Part shown: positions 13,022 through 21,116 of the stretch, one piece after another
Position numbering within the stretch: position 1 is the stretch's first letter
How the letters are laid out: each line of letters starts with the position of its first letter
Made by a program: the position numbers and the translations under genes
The notes under the pieces: model-generated
Databases searched by the model: none
What the model saw: the letters and a program-made list of their open reading frames with translations, nothing else
What the model was told of the DNA's origin: nothing
Source of the DNA: a virus
Strand: one strand, 5' to 3'
IMG/VR virus record: IMGVR_UViG_3300035698_002763
Span: 1-26,543 of that record
Length of the DNA stretch: 26,543 nt

Positions 13022-14035
13022 ATGAAAGCAAGACTAATCAATATGACTAAAGTAATCCATAGTAAGCTATACAGGGAGGACGGTAGACTGAATGTAGTCA
13101 CCAGTCCCCGATGTAAGTCTACTTACTCCGACGGTAGACAGTGTAAGAATCCAGCTATCAGACTTAATAAGTGTGAGAAGCCGGAGATATATACTAATCA
13201 TTGTTATAAGCATGGCGGTAAACAAGAGCGCGAGGCACACCGTCGAGCTTTAGCACGTGCTTCCGTCGATAGTGGGCAGGCGAAAGTCACTGACCAGCTG
13301 GCTAGTGTACTCAATGTCTCGACGGAGACTGACAGCTTGCGACCTGCTACCCCGACGACAGCTGATAATACAGAAGGACTGACAGACAACAGCTTGCATG
13401 CTAGCACCGACGTGCCAGCTACTTTATTTGCCACGCCACCCGACGCTGGACTTGCTGTTGGGACGAAACCCGAAAGCCACGGGAGGGTCTCTCTACATAA
13501 CTTAACCCCTCAGTCTCCCTCGAATCAGCCTCCCTCGAATCAGTCTCCCTTGAATCTGTCACCGGGGGGCGGGTCTGAAATATTACCTTCCAGAAATTTT
13601 GGGGGTAAGGAAAATGGGGAGAACATGTACACCATCCCCAACACGACACTCAGGAAGTCATTCGAGAAAAAGCTGAAAGGCAGTCTCAATCTCAACGAGG
13701 AGTTGGCACTCATCAGAGCACTCATACAGCAGATACTCTCGTCGCTGAACACATCCAACCCATCGGCAGAAGTACTCGGTAAGTTAGACAAGCTATGGGC
13801 TAGGGCTGACAAGATACTCAACACCATCCACAAGATAGAGTCCACCAGGAAGGTACAGTACACACGTGAGTCACTGAGGATGGAAGTAATGAAGGTGGTC
13901 GGTATCATCAGGAAACTGGTACCCGAAGAGGATAGACGCAGGACCATGGCCACAGAGCTTGCTCGGGTACTCGGGCCTTCTCTGGCTGAATCAGGTGACA
14001 TCATTGTGACCAAGGAGACCTTCCAACGTGGCTAG
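13022..14035 (+). CDS. Zinc-motif protein, candidate small terminase subunit
   Basis: 337 residues in three parts. Residues 28-66 carry a C-x-G-x-QCKNPA...C...HC-x-KHGGK motif seen in many phage proteins next to terminase genes. Residues 75-200 are low-complexity (Ser/Thr/Pro/Asn), including a five-residue tandem repeat. Residues 210-337 are helical, with paired helices such as LALIRALIQQILSSL and LDKLWARADKILNTI. First gene of the rightward arm, shortly before the large terminase, hence the small-subunit guess; a regulator is an alternative. No clear Shine-Dalgarno at 13022; an ATG at 13043 is possible. Confidence 0.5.
   Translation: MKARLINMTKVIHSKLYREDGRLNVVTSPRCKSTYSDGRQCKNPAIRLNKCEKPEIYTNHCYKHGGKQEREAHRRALARASVDSGQAKVTDQLASVLNVSTETDSLRPATPTTADNTEGLTDNSLHASTDVPATLFATPPDAGLAVGTKPESHGRVSLHNLTPQSPSNQPPSNQSPLNLSPGGGSEILPSRNFGGKENGENMYTIPNTTLRKSFEKKLKGSLNLNEELALIRALIQQILSSLNTSNPSAEVLGKLDKLWARADKILNTIHKIESTRKVQYTRESLRMEVMKVVGIIRKLVPEEDRRRTMATELARVLGPSLAESGDIIVTKETFQRG
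13511..13555 (+). repeat. Three tandem 15-base repeats inside the candidate small terminase gene
   Basis: Three consecutive near-identical 15-base units of the form CAGTCTCCCTCGAAT, differing at one position each, encode Q-(S/P)-P-(S/L)-N three times. They lie in the low-complexity linker and probably grew by slippage. Confidence 0.8.
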
Positions 14036-14198
14036 AGAAGACAGACCTGGATACGAGGACATATCAATGAAAGAAGGACTGCCTGACAAGATAATGAATA
14101 TACTGCTTTGGCCCGTCAGCATCCTAGCCTATATCATGATTATCCTAGCCATGGTCAATATCATCATGTGGCTGGTTACTATACTTAGGGGAGGCTAA
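14028..14198 (+). CDS. Small membrane protein, 56 aa (holin-like size)
   Basis: A short polar N-terminus (about 20 residues), then a hydrophobic stretch long enough for one or two passes (ILLWPVSILAYIMIILAMV, then NIIMWLVTIL) and an RGG end. The GTG at 14028 overlaps the previous stop and has AAGGAG ten bases upstream; an internal ATG at 14067 with GAGGA seven bases before it would give 43 residues. It could be a holin by size, but no lysis enzyme lies next to it. Confidence 0.5.
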   Translation: MAREDRPGYEDISMKEGLPDKIMNILLWPVSILAYIMIILAMVNIIMWLVTILRGG

Positions 14199-14199
14199 C

Positions 14200-14346
14200 A
14201 TGCTGGCAGGTGTATACCGATACCTCACTACCACAGTCTCCGGTACAGCCACAGGTACTACTGTAGTGCGGTTTCAAGGGGAACGGGTGGTGAGTTTATT
14301 ATGCAGCAAGGTAGTAAGTATCTATTTAGGTATACTAACGGCATAA
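14200..14346 (+). CDS. Hypothetical 48-aa protein
   Basis: The ATG follows the membrane protein stop by one base and has GGGGAGG just upstream. The product has a Thr/Gly-rich beta-like first half and a hydrophobic second half (VVSLLCSKVVSIYLGILT). No family recognised; support is the start signal and tight packing. Confidence 0.4.
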   Translation: MLAGVYRYLTTTVSGTATGTTVVRFQGERVVSLLCSKVVSIYLGILTA

Positions 14347-14404
14347 ACGCCAATACCATACAATTTGTAATGCAGTGGTACGAACATACAAACCTGGTGG
14401 CATA

Positions 14405-15094
14405 ATGGAAGATACTCTAAGACAAGGCCAGTTCACAGAAGACCTGATAGGTCAGCTCGGCGGAGACGACGTCCTGAAGTTCCACGAGATACTAAATCCA
14501 CACGACTTCATCTTCAAGTACTGCTACACCCTCGACCCACACGATGAGCTGAACGCCGTCAAACTCATGCCGGACCATAGATACCTCCATGTCCTTGTCG
14601 ACGAGTGGCTAGCCTCCAAACAACTCCTGATAGTCAAGTCCCGTCAGATGATGGTCACCTGGCTCATGTGCTCCCTACACCTATGGGACTGCATGATACA
14701 CCATGGACGTATAGCCTTCTTAGTTTCCAAGAATGAGAATGACGCCAACTACTCCCGTGAGCTATCCCTGCTATCCCGTGTAGACTTCATATACGACAAG
14801 CTCCCACCCCACATCCGTAAGATGAGCTACCGAATCAAGACCCTGAAACCAGCCTGCTTCAAGTTCCCAAAGATGGACTCCGCTATCTATGGCATGTCCC
14901 AGGACTCCGATGCTCTCAGACAATACACAGCTACCTCAGTCCTCTGGGACGAGATGGCTTTCCACGAGCACGCATACTCGGCCTATGCTGCCGTTAAACC
15001 CACTCTCATGGGCGGTGGTCGCCTGTGTGGAGTATCTACCCCAAACGGTAAGAAGAACCTGTTCTATGACCTGGTAACCAACACCAAGAAGTAG
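14405..15094 (+). CDS. terL: Large terminase, N-terminal ATPase part (split gene)
   Basis: 229 residues from the ATG at 14405 (an in-frame GTG at 14375 is less likely). It has a degenerate Walker A (LLIVKSRQMMVTW; Lys78 and Arg80 present, but the usual Gly-Lys pair before Ser/Thr is missing), Walker B VLWDE with Asp182/Glu183, and the coupling motif STPNG at 211-215. It stops at TAG 15 residues after STPNG, inside the ATPase domain, where a normal large terminase continues for about 70 residues to the nuclease. The continuation is found 411 bases downstream at 15506. It translocates DNA into the prohead in complex with the portal. Confidence 0.85.
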   Translation: MEDTLRQGQFTEDLIGQLGGDDVLKFHEILNPHDFIFKYCYTLDPHDELNAVKLMPDHRYLHVLVDEWLASKQLLIVKSRQMMVTWLMCSLHLWDCMIHHGRIAFLVSKNENDANYSRELSLLSRVDFIYDKLPPHIRKMSYRIKTLKPACFKFPKMDSAIYGMSQDSDALRQYTATSVLWDEMAFHEHAYSAYAAVKPTLMGGGRLCGVSTPNGKKNLFYDLVTNTKK

Positions 15095-15112
15095 GACTGG
15101 GAGGAGAAGACG

Positions 15113-15388
15113 ATGGAAGATGTAAAGGTTAAGATGGACCCGAAGCAGGACATATTGTATAAGGCAGCATGCGAGCGTCAGCGTAAGTACTGGACAGACA
15201 AGTTACCTACCCTGGCCGATGAGCAGATAGTTATACTCATGGAGTCTATAGCTCAGGTCACAAACCTCGTGACAGCCTTGGACATGTCAGACGGTATCCG
15301 TAGCCAAGTACCGTTCCGCTCCAAGCTCGGCAACTCCATGCGTTTGGTCCTTGAACTACTGACAGCACCTGAACCCCCAAAGGAGTAG
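15113..15388 (+). CDS. Small protein inserted between the two terminase parts, 91 aa
   Basis: Has its own GGGAGG site before the ATG. The product is helical, with ILYKAACERQRKYW, DEQIVILMESIAQVTNLV and LGNSMRLVLELL segments and an acidic, Pro-rich end. I recognise no family and no HNH, GIY-YIG or LAGLIDADG motif, so it does not look like a homing endonuclease. Codon use resembles the neighbours. Confidence 0.6.
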   Translation: MEDVKVKMDPKQDILYKAACERQRKYWTDKLPTLADEQIVILMESIAQVTNLVTALDMSDGIRSQVPFRSKLGNSMRLVLELLTAPEPPKE

Positions 15389-15390
15389 CC

Positions 15391-15516
15391 ATGTCTGCAT
15401 ACAAATTATTGATGTACGCTAAAGACGGTGCCAGTTGGTTACTAGACCTGAAGGACACCCCTGACACCCCAATAGAAGAACTACTAGCCTGTTTCTGGAG
15501 CCAATATGGGACGTGA
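15391..15516 (+). CDS. Second small protein within the terminase gap, 41 aa
   Basis: AAAGGAG lies five bases before the ATG. The 41-residue product is acidic (DLKDTPDTPIEELL) with aromatic ends. Its stop overlaps the start of the terminase nuclease part by 11 bases, in another frame, so translation of that part may depend on it. No family known. Confidence 0.5.
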   Translation: MSAYKLLMYAKDGASWLLDLKDTPDTPIEELLACFWSQYGT

Positions 15517-16342
15517 TTACACGCCAATAGATAAAGGAATAAGTAAACTTGGACAGGACAATGGATTTACAATCGTACGTCTACACTACTCCGCTGACCC
15601 CGTCAAGGACGATGTCTGGATTAAGCGAGAGCGTGCTGCATATCCTTACGCTGAACTATGGCAGCAGGAAATGGAACTTGACTTCATCTCTACCGCTGGC
15701 AAGAGGGTGTATCCTGAGTTCTCACTCGAGCGGAATGTTACTGAACTGAAACGTCAACCCTTCAACGAGATATGGAGAGGATGGGACTTTGGCTATGGCC
15801 ACCCTGCAGTCGTCTGGACACAGCGTACCTATGAAGGACGCTTCCATGTCCTGGCCTGCCTGATGGGCACTGACCGCACAATTCAGTCCTTTGCCAAGGA
15901 GGTTATAGATGTCGGAGAGAAGATGTTCCCCGGTGCAAAGTATAAGGATGCTGGTGACCCGGCTTGCCGTCAGCATAATGACAAGAGTGAGCAGACGACA
16001 GCAGACATTCTCAGAGTCATATACGGAATCCGGATGCAGTCAAAGCCTGCCCGTGTTGCCGACGGTGTCCGCCTCGTACGGACCTTGCTCACACCACGAC
16101 CTGATGGCTTCATGCGAATGAAGATAGACAAGTCCTGTGAACTCGTGGTAGACGGATTCCTTGGGGGCTACATCCGTGATGATGATGACGACCCCGTGAA
16201 GGACAACTACTACGACCACGTGATGGACGCACTTCGCTACGTAGCCGTAATCCTATTTGACATACGCACAGGAGACGCAATGAAACCCTTTCGGGCATGG
16301 GCCCCGAAGCGTCCTACCGCCTCTCCCGTGACAGGATATTAG
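15506..16342 (+). CDS. terL: Large terminase, C-terminal part with RNase H-like nuclease
   Basis: 278 residues. The first 60 (NGFTIVRLHYSADP..., then AYPYAELWQQEMELDF) match the end of a TerL ATPase domain, and the rest is the nuclease: GWDFG with Asp94, KDAGD with Asp148/Asp151, and YYDHVMDALRY with Asp237/Asp241. It cuts concatemers into genome units. A TGGAG site lies five bases before the ATG, so it can be translated as a separate chain; the frame stays open upstream to 15488. Two chains acting together, or joining at the RNA level, are both possible. Confidence 0.88.
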   Translation: MGRDYTPIDKGISKLGQDNGFTIVRLHYSADPVKDDVWIKRERAAYPYAELWQQEMELDFISTAGKRVYPEFSLERNVTELKRQPFNEIWRGWDFGYGHPAVVWTQRTYEGRFHVLACLMGTDRTIQSFAKEVIDVGEKMFPGAKYKDAGDPACRQHNDKSEQTTADILRVIYGIRMQSKPARVADGVRLVRTLLTPRPDGFMRMKIDKSCELVVDGFLGGYIRDDDDDPVKDNYYDHVMDALRYVAVILFDIRTGDAMKPFRAWAPKRPTASPVTGY

Positions 16343-16350
16343 GAGTCTAT

Positions 16351-16533
16351 ATGTCCAAGAGATGGATACAGAAGGACATTAAAAGTAAAGGTGCCCTGAG
16401 ACGTAAGGCCAAGAAAGCCGGCAAGACCGTTCAGCAGCTTATTCGCACCTACAAGGGCAAGGATACCCGTACACTTCGTCAGATTAACCTGGCCAAGGCC
16501 TTAAACAAGATACGAGGAGGCAAGAAGAAATGA
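16351..16533 (+). CDS. Small basic phage protein, 60 aa
   Basis: Start chosen at the ATG at 16351, with TAGGAG six bases upstream. The sequence WIQKDIKSKGALRRKAKKAGKT followed by LAKALNKI resembles a widespread family of very basic small phage proteins (I/V-x-K-A-I-K-x-P-G-A-L type) encoded near portal and capsid genes, of unknown role. It ends in an ATGA overlap with the next gene. Confidence 0.65.
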   Translation: MSKRWIQKDIKSKGALRRKAKKAGKTVQQLIRTYKGKDTRTLRQINLAKALNKIRGGKKK

Positions 16534-16730
16534 GCAGAAAAGACATAGCTAATAAGGTAAACAGTGCCTTCGGGCGTAATATGGCTGCTTACTCCCGTGG
16601 TGAGGTCAAGCCTGTGGCCAAAGACCACACTAAAAAGACAGTATCCGACAGGCTTTACAAGGCCTCCAAGCTGGAAGCCATGAAGGAAGAGAGGAAACAT
16701 GTCAAAGCTGACAAGCACTCCCTCCGTTAA
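16530..16730 (+). CDS. Hypothetical basic protein, 66 aa
   Basis: Lys/Arg-rich throughout with a helical second half (DRLYKASKLEAMKEERKHVKAD). GGAGG lies about ten bases before the ATG. It overlaps the previous gene by four bases and the portal by 32. Position suggests a packaging or head role; sequence does not prove one. Confidence 0.6.
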   Translation: MSRKDIANKVNSAFGRNMAAYSRGEVKPVAKDHTKKTVSDRLYKASKLEAMKEERKHVKADKHSLR

Positions 16731-18972
16731 GTCCATGAACGATGCTCTGAAAGAGGAGCGTGGACGTGTCCAGGAATTGATGTACAATGACAAGCTGGGC
16801 GAGATGCCTAAGAAGATACTCACCCGCCGTATCCTGGAAGACGTGAAGGCCGATGAGGGAGCCCGTAAAGAGTTCATGGACATCCGTCAGGAGATACTCG
16901 AGCTCTATGAAGGCAAGAAGAAGCCCAAGTCCGACCCCTTCCCAGGCTGTGCCAATATCCAGACCATGCTCACAGCCATGGTAGCCGAGCTTCTGCACTC
17001 CAAACTCTTCCCTATAGCCTACAACGAGGACCTGACCTATTGGGTCCCTGTTGAATCTACCGATGTAGAGCAGTCCGATGGCGTTTCCAAGTTCATGAAG
17101 TGGGATGTACGCTCCAACAAGCTGGCTGACTTTGTAGACGACTACGTCCATAACATGGTACTCGAGGGCACCACAGTTTCCAAGACCTACTGGGACTCCG
17201 AGTTCAAGTGGGTCCAACGCCGCATAATCAAGCCTGAGAGCATAATGAAGAAAGTACAGTCTAAGTTCAATAAGCTCTTGGGTAATGAAGCCGAGATAGA
17301 ACTAGACGATAAGGCCTATGAGTTAAAGTATGAGTACAAGAAGTTCGAGTTCGTCAAGACAGAGCTCCTACCGCTCGAAGACGTAGGCTTCCCATGTTGG
17401 TCAGTACCCGGTTCCAATGAGGACCAACTTCCCCACATCTGGCATCGTACCCGTCCCTATCTCCGTGACCTGAAAACTAAGGCCAGACTAGGCTATTATG
17501 ACAACGTGGACAAGGTAGCTAAGGACACCGAGACCAGAATGATAACCGAAGGCCAGCTCCAGGTAGCCCGTGCCGACGCTGAAGGCACCGAATTTATAGT
17601 AAATAAGGAAGTGAAGCTGGAAGGTTACCCTCTAGCCGTAATAGAGTGGTACGGTAAGGTCGATATCCCCAGTGAAGGTCCCATGGAGATGATAGTCTGG
17701 GTAGAAGCCAAGACCCAGACCTTCCTAGGTATGATGCCACTTGTCAAAGTCTCCCGAATATGCAAGCGTCCCTTTGTTATAGGCCAGTTTATCCGTCGAG
17801 CCCATAGACTATACGGTAAAACAGTCCTAGACATGATAAAAGAGCTGAATAAGGAGGCAGATACCATCCATGACCAAAGACTCGATATCGGTACTATGGC
17901 TATTGTGCCTCCTGGCGTATATCGTGCTGCGTCAGGGACAGAGGCTGAGCAGATAAAGCTCCAACCGGGCATCATGACCCCCGTTGATGATGTCAATGAC
18001 GTCAAATGGCTCTCTGTACCCAACAACGTGCTGGTCTCCTTCCAGGAAGAACGTATGTTGATGGAACTTGTCGAGAAGATTTCCTCCGTCGGCTCCTACC
18101 AATCCGGTCAAGAGTCCGATATTAACCGTACACGTGCAACAGCCAGAGGGACACTGGCAATTATAGCCCAATCCGACCAGCGTTTCCAAGTGCTTGGTAA
18201 GCGGATTCAAGGTCCCCTGGCTCGAATACTCCTCAAGCGGCTTAGTCTGTACCAACAGAACATCCCGCCTGGGTTAGAAAATAGAGTCCTCGGTGAGGAC
18301 GGCAAGAAGATATTCCCTATCGGCGTCTCCGTCGAGGACCTAGCCGGTAACTTTGACGTAGTCCAGGGAATGGACACTGCCGGTGGCTCCAAGATAGTCA
18401 AGAAAGAGCAGGATGTTCAGCTCTTTCAGATGATGATGGCTTCACCCTTAGTCCAACAGAACCCCACCGGTATGTGGGAACTACACAACAACGTCCTGAT
18501 AGACTACGGTATCATAGACCCCGAACGTATCATAGGCCCACGTCCAGTCCAGGCTCAGCAAATCAAGGACCAGGCTGACCTTATCCGTAAGGAGATAACC
18601 CTGATACGTGAAGGCAACATGACCAAGACAGAAATGGGTGCAGACCCAATGACAATCCTTCAGGCACTTATGGCCTATAAGGTCAGTTCCGAAGGAAAGA
18701 CCCTGGAGCCTGAGAAAGTGGCCCTCCTTGACGCAAGGATAGCCAATCTCCGTCTTGAGCTCCTAAACAAGACCGTTGAGGCCCAGACAATGGGACAAGT
18801 GGCGGGAGGGATGCAGGATGCAAGAACGCAATTTGAAGGAGCTGGAGTGGGACTTCCTTCAGCACCCGGTATGGCACAAGCTCCAGGAGCGGCTCAAGCT
18901 CCAATGCCGGGACAGAACCAAGAAGTCCCAGGAGCTGCTCAAACAGGGCCAGTACCACCAGTCGGTGTATGA
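16699..18972 (+). CDS. Portal protein
   Basis: 757 residues, the size of P22-like or large podovirus/siphovirus portals. Landmarks: DPFPGCANIQTMLTAMVAELLHSKLFP at about 80-105 (the conserved 'pFPGasN...' portal region, with Ala/Met-rich helix), the NTK/WDSEFKWVQ region, a central wing, and the long helix-rich segment around GKTVLDMIKELNKEADTIHDQRL at about 380-400. The last 60 residues are Ala/Pro/Gly/Gln-rich, and their bases also encode part of another gene in the +1 frame. The portal is the dodecameric vertex ring through which the terminase pumps DNA. GAGAGG precedes the ATG. Confidence 0.9.
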   Translation: MSKLTSTPSVKSMNDALKEERGRVQELMYNDKLGEMPKKILTRRILEDVKADEGARKEFMDIRQEILELYEGKKKPKSDPFPGCANIQTMLTAMVAELLHSKLFPIAYNEDLTYWVPVESTDVEQSDGVSKFMKWDVRSNKLADFVDDYVHNMVLEGTTVSKTYWDSEFKWVQRRIIKPESIMKKVQSKFNKLLGNEAEIELDDKAYELKYEYKKFEFVKTELLPLEDVGFPCWSVPGSNEDQLPHIWHRTRPYLRDLKTKARLGYYDNVDKVAKDTETRMITEGQLQVARADAEGTEFIVNKEVKLEGYPLAVIEWYGKVDIPSEGPMEMIVWVEAKTQTFLGMMPLVKVSRICKRPFVIGQFIRRAHRLYGKTVLDMIKELNKEADTIHDQRLDIGTMAIVPPGVYRAASGTEAEQIKLQPGIMTPVDDVNDVKWLSVPNNVLVSFQEERMLMELVEKISSVGSYQSGQESDINRTRATARGTLAIIAQSDQRFQVLGKRIQGPLARILLKRLSLYQQNIPPGLENRVLGEDGKKIFPIGVSVEDLAGNFDVVQGMDTAGGSKIVKKEQDVQLFQMMMASPLVQQNPTGMWELHNNVLIDYGIIDPERIIGPRPVQAQQIKDQADLIRKEITLIREGNMTKTEMGADPMTILQALMAYKVSSEGKTLEPEKVALLDARIANLRLELLNKTVEAQTMGQVAGGMQDARTQFEGAGVGLPSAPGMAQAPGAAQAPMPGQNQEVPGAAQTGPVPPVGV

Positions 18973-19069
18973 ACTCGGTTGGGCAGATGCTGTCGTGTGG
19001 ATGGCAGAACTCCCGAAAGCGATGCTGAAATCAGTGTCAAATAATAAGGAGAATACCAATGTTACCTAA
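18818..19069 (+). CDS. Overprinted helical protein, 83 aa
   Basis: Starts inside the portal gene in another frame; GGGAGGG lies just upstream of the ATG at 18818. The product has well-formed helices, ELEWDFLQHPVWHKLQERL and KKSQELLKQGQYHQSVYELGWADAVVWMAELPKAML, while the portal frame over the same bases is low-complexity. That contrast argues this frame is the constrained one. It runs 97 bases past the portal stop and overlaps the scaffold start by 11 bases. No family named; position suggests head assembly. Confidence 0.65.
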   Translation: MQERNLKELEWDFLQHPVWHKLQERLKLQCRDRTKKSQELLKQGQYHQSVYELGWADAVVWMAELPKAMLKSVSNNKENTNVT

Positions 19070-19958
19070 TGAGAAGATAGAGCCGACAGGCGAAGAACTA
19101 CTGAAGACTGCTAAGACCGAGGCACCTCCAGCTTCCGAGGAGACTACTCCCCCGAAAGCTGCCCCTGAGGAAACCCCTCCAGCTAAGCCTGCATCTGAGG
19201 AAACCCCGAAAGCTGCGGAGCCGCAGGAACGTACTATCGAAGAGATAGAAGCTGAGGTCAATGCTTTCTTGGGAACAGGTGCTAAAGTCCCTGCCCCTAA
19301 GCTGGACACCGCTCCAATCTCCGCCAAGTCCGCCGATGGCAAGACTATTAGGGAACTGGTAGAGGAAGGCCGTACAGATGAAGCCATCATGATAGGCTCT
19401 CAGATAGTAGCCAAGGCTGAACGTGACAAGGTCTTAGCCGAACTCGGAGCCAGTCGTGCTCAGCAAGACCAGGCAGAGAAACGCAACAACGCCAATAGAA
19501 AGGTCTACCTCTCTCATCCTGAACTCCTTGACATCGACAAAGGTGCGAAGAAGGCCGATGAAGTTCCCTTTGCCAAGGCCATACAACAAGTATACACAGA
19601 ATATCCAAACCTTCTCGAGACCGCTGAGGGACCGCTCATGGCTATGGAAATAGCTGAGAAACGCCTAGGCATAACCAAGAAGGTTACAGATAAAACTACT
19701 CAGACCGCCCGTTCCGAGGGTGCTGATGCTGAGAAGACCCGTCAAGACGCTACGAGAGCTGCAGCGGCACTGGCGAGTTCCTCAGCAGGTGCCCCACCGC
19801 CGGCTGCCAAGGAAGTCAATCTATCCGACTCCGAGAAGGTAGTGGCTGGCAGACTGGGAATGACTGAGCAGGACTACGGTACTATGAAAGGCAAGCGGAC
19901 GGTCTTCGGCCCGGCCTACTATGCTAAATACCGTGGTGGACCAAAGCCGAAAAGATAG
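19059..19958 (+). CDS. Scaffold protein (putative)
   Basis: 299 residues, highly charged. An N-terminal Pro/Glu/Ala/Lys region has an imperfect EETPPAKPAS-type repeat (residues 15-55). A helical middle follows, then an Ala-rich linker, and a conserved-looking C-terminus (residues 255-299, with AGRLGMTEQDYGTMKGKRTVFGP and a basic end) of the type that contacts capsid. It lies between the portal and the capsid genes, the normal scaffold place. No protease is seen, so it may leave intact. Family inferred from composition and location. Confidence 0.75.
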   Translation: MLPNEKIEPTGEELLKTAKTEAPPASEETTPPKAAPEETPPAKPASEETPKAAEPQERTIEEIEAEVNAFLGTGAKVPAPKLDTAPISAKSADGKTIRELVEEGRTDEAIMIGSQIVAKAERDKVLAELGASRAQQDQAEKRNNANRKVYLSHPELLDIDKGAKKADEVPFAKAIQQVYTEYPNLLETAEGPLMAMEIAEKRLGITKKVTDKTTQTARSEGADAEKTRQDATRAAAALASSSAGAPPPAAKEVNLSDSEKVVAGRLGMTEQDYGTMKGKRTVFGPAYYAKYRGGPKPKR

Positions 19959-19970
19959 GGGAAGAGTGAC

Positions 19971-20285
19971 ATGGAAATACTGAGACGCAGACAATCCACC
20001 CGTCAAAGTGGAGACCTGTGTTGCCAAAACACCTTGGTCATACATGGACTGAAGGTGCCGTGCAGGTCAAGACGTCTGAGGTTCCTCACATCTGAGGGGC
20101 CTGTGGACATCTACAAGTGCAAGGACTGTGGCTGCCAGCTTCGGTATCATACCGTTCCTCTTGACTCTCACGGTTCCCAGCAAGAATTGCTGGAACGTCG
20201 GTTCGAGGGCGTGCACTCAAAACAGCTAGGACTTCCAAACCTCGGTAACTTCAAGGTAACTAAGAAGATACTCGGGGCAGTATAA
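19971..20285 (+). CDS. Zinc-binding protein, 104 aa, between scaffold and head genes
   Basis: Cysteines at 17-18 and about 31, then CKDC plus a third Cys at about 50-55 and a His shortly after, suggest a zinc ribbon. The N-terminus is very basic. GGGGAAGAG lies before the ATG. No family recognised; the location among capsid genes is unusual for a ribbon. Confidence 0.5.
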   Translation: MEILRRRQSTRQSGDLCCQNTLVIHGLKVPCRSRRLRFLTSEGPVDIYKCKDCGCQLRYHTVPLDSHGSQQELLERRFEGVHSKQLGLPNLGNFKVTKKILGAV

Positions 20286-20312
20286 CTGCCAAGGGCAATC
20301 CCAAGGCAGATA

Positions 20313-20328
20313 GCAGGGCAAACCCTGC
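20313..20328 (+). other. Small perfect hairpin before the head gene
   Basis: GCAGGG-CAAA-CCCTGC, six-base perfect stem with a four-base loop in the 63-base spacer before 20349, just ahead of a strong AAAGGAG site. No T-run, so not a terminator. Confidence 0.45.
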
Positions 20329-20348
20329 ACAACCTAAAGGAGTAAGTC

Positions 20349-21095
20349 ATGAGATGGCATTACAATCTAGTAAACCAGGGCGGTGGTCCGCTCGTTCGTG
20401 ACCTGGACATATACGCAGCCTCAGGGCTCGTAGCCGGTGAAGCTATCACAGCTATCGCTGGTGCTAATCAGTCATGTCTCCAGGCCCCGAGTGGTGCAAC
20501 AGTACCTGACTTCGTTGGCGTGCTTGCAGAGACTCCAGCTAGCCAGGCTTCAGCTGTAGCATCAGGTACACTGTATCAAGCTAAGATTATTCTTAACCCC
20601 GATGCAATTTACATCGCTCAGTACGACCCGTCTACATCAGCTGACGTTGATGTTGTCAGTTCTACCAGCACTGCCACAACACTCGGCACGTGCGATGACA
20701 ACCTTGATGGTGGCTGGCTGTACTGTAACTCGGGCACTGGCATAGGACAGCTTGCTTTCGTGGGAGCTGCTTCAACGACAGTCTTCACGCTCGATACCAC
20801 AGACCCTTGGGGAACGACTCCAGATAGCACTACGGATATCCTCCTCATCAGGCCTGCGTGGGCACTGAATCAGGACCTCGATTCTACCTATACGATGATA
20901 GCTTCAGATGAGGATTGTACCGGTCTCGTCATGACGTTGGGTAACTACATCGAGAGCTCCAAGGTTCCGTTTGGACCGCTTCGTCCGAGACAGCATCACA
21001 TGAAGTCAGGTCTTAACAGCGATGCCGTCAAGTTCTATGCCGACGTCCGTTTCATCGACAACATGTTCAATAAGGTAGTCGTATTCACATCGTAA
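20349..21095 (+). CDS. Probable head or capsid-associated structural protein, 248 aa
   Basis: Rich in Ala, Gly, Ser, Thr and Val with no long charged helices, as is usual for a beta-rich virion protein. GGGPLVRDLDIYAASGLVAGEAIT at the N-terminus and ADVRFIDNMFNKVVVF at the C-terminus are its most distinctive parts. It has a strong AAAGGAG site and lies immediately before the major capsid gene, the usual place of decoration proteins. No catalytic motif. The role is inferred from composition and position. Confidence 0.6.
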   Translation: MRWHYNLVNQGGGPLVRDLDIYAASGLVAGEAITAIAGANQSCLQAPSGATVPDFVGVLAETPASQASAVASGTLYQAKIILNPDAIYIAQYDPSTSADVDVVSSTSTATTLGTCDDNLDGGWLYCNSGTGIGQLAFVGAASTTVFTLDTTDPWGTTPDSTTDILLIRPAWALNQDLDSTYTMIASDEDCTGLVMTLGNYIESSKVPFGPLRPRQHHMKSGLNSDAVKFYADVRFIDNMFNKVVVFTS

Positions 21096-21116
21096 CATAA
21101 CGCAAAGGAGTAAGTT

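Noticed and set aside
13540-14013. 157-codon minus-strand frame opposite the candidate small terminase
   Set aside because: Antisense shadow: Ser/Leu-rich, no ribosome site in context, and the sense strand has a structured protein with the proper direction.
15095-15505. Group I or II intron in the terminase gene
   Set aside because: I could not find intron core elements by eye, and both frames in the insert have their own ribosome sites; kept as an alternative in the findings rather than called.
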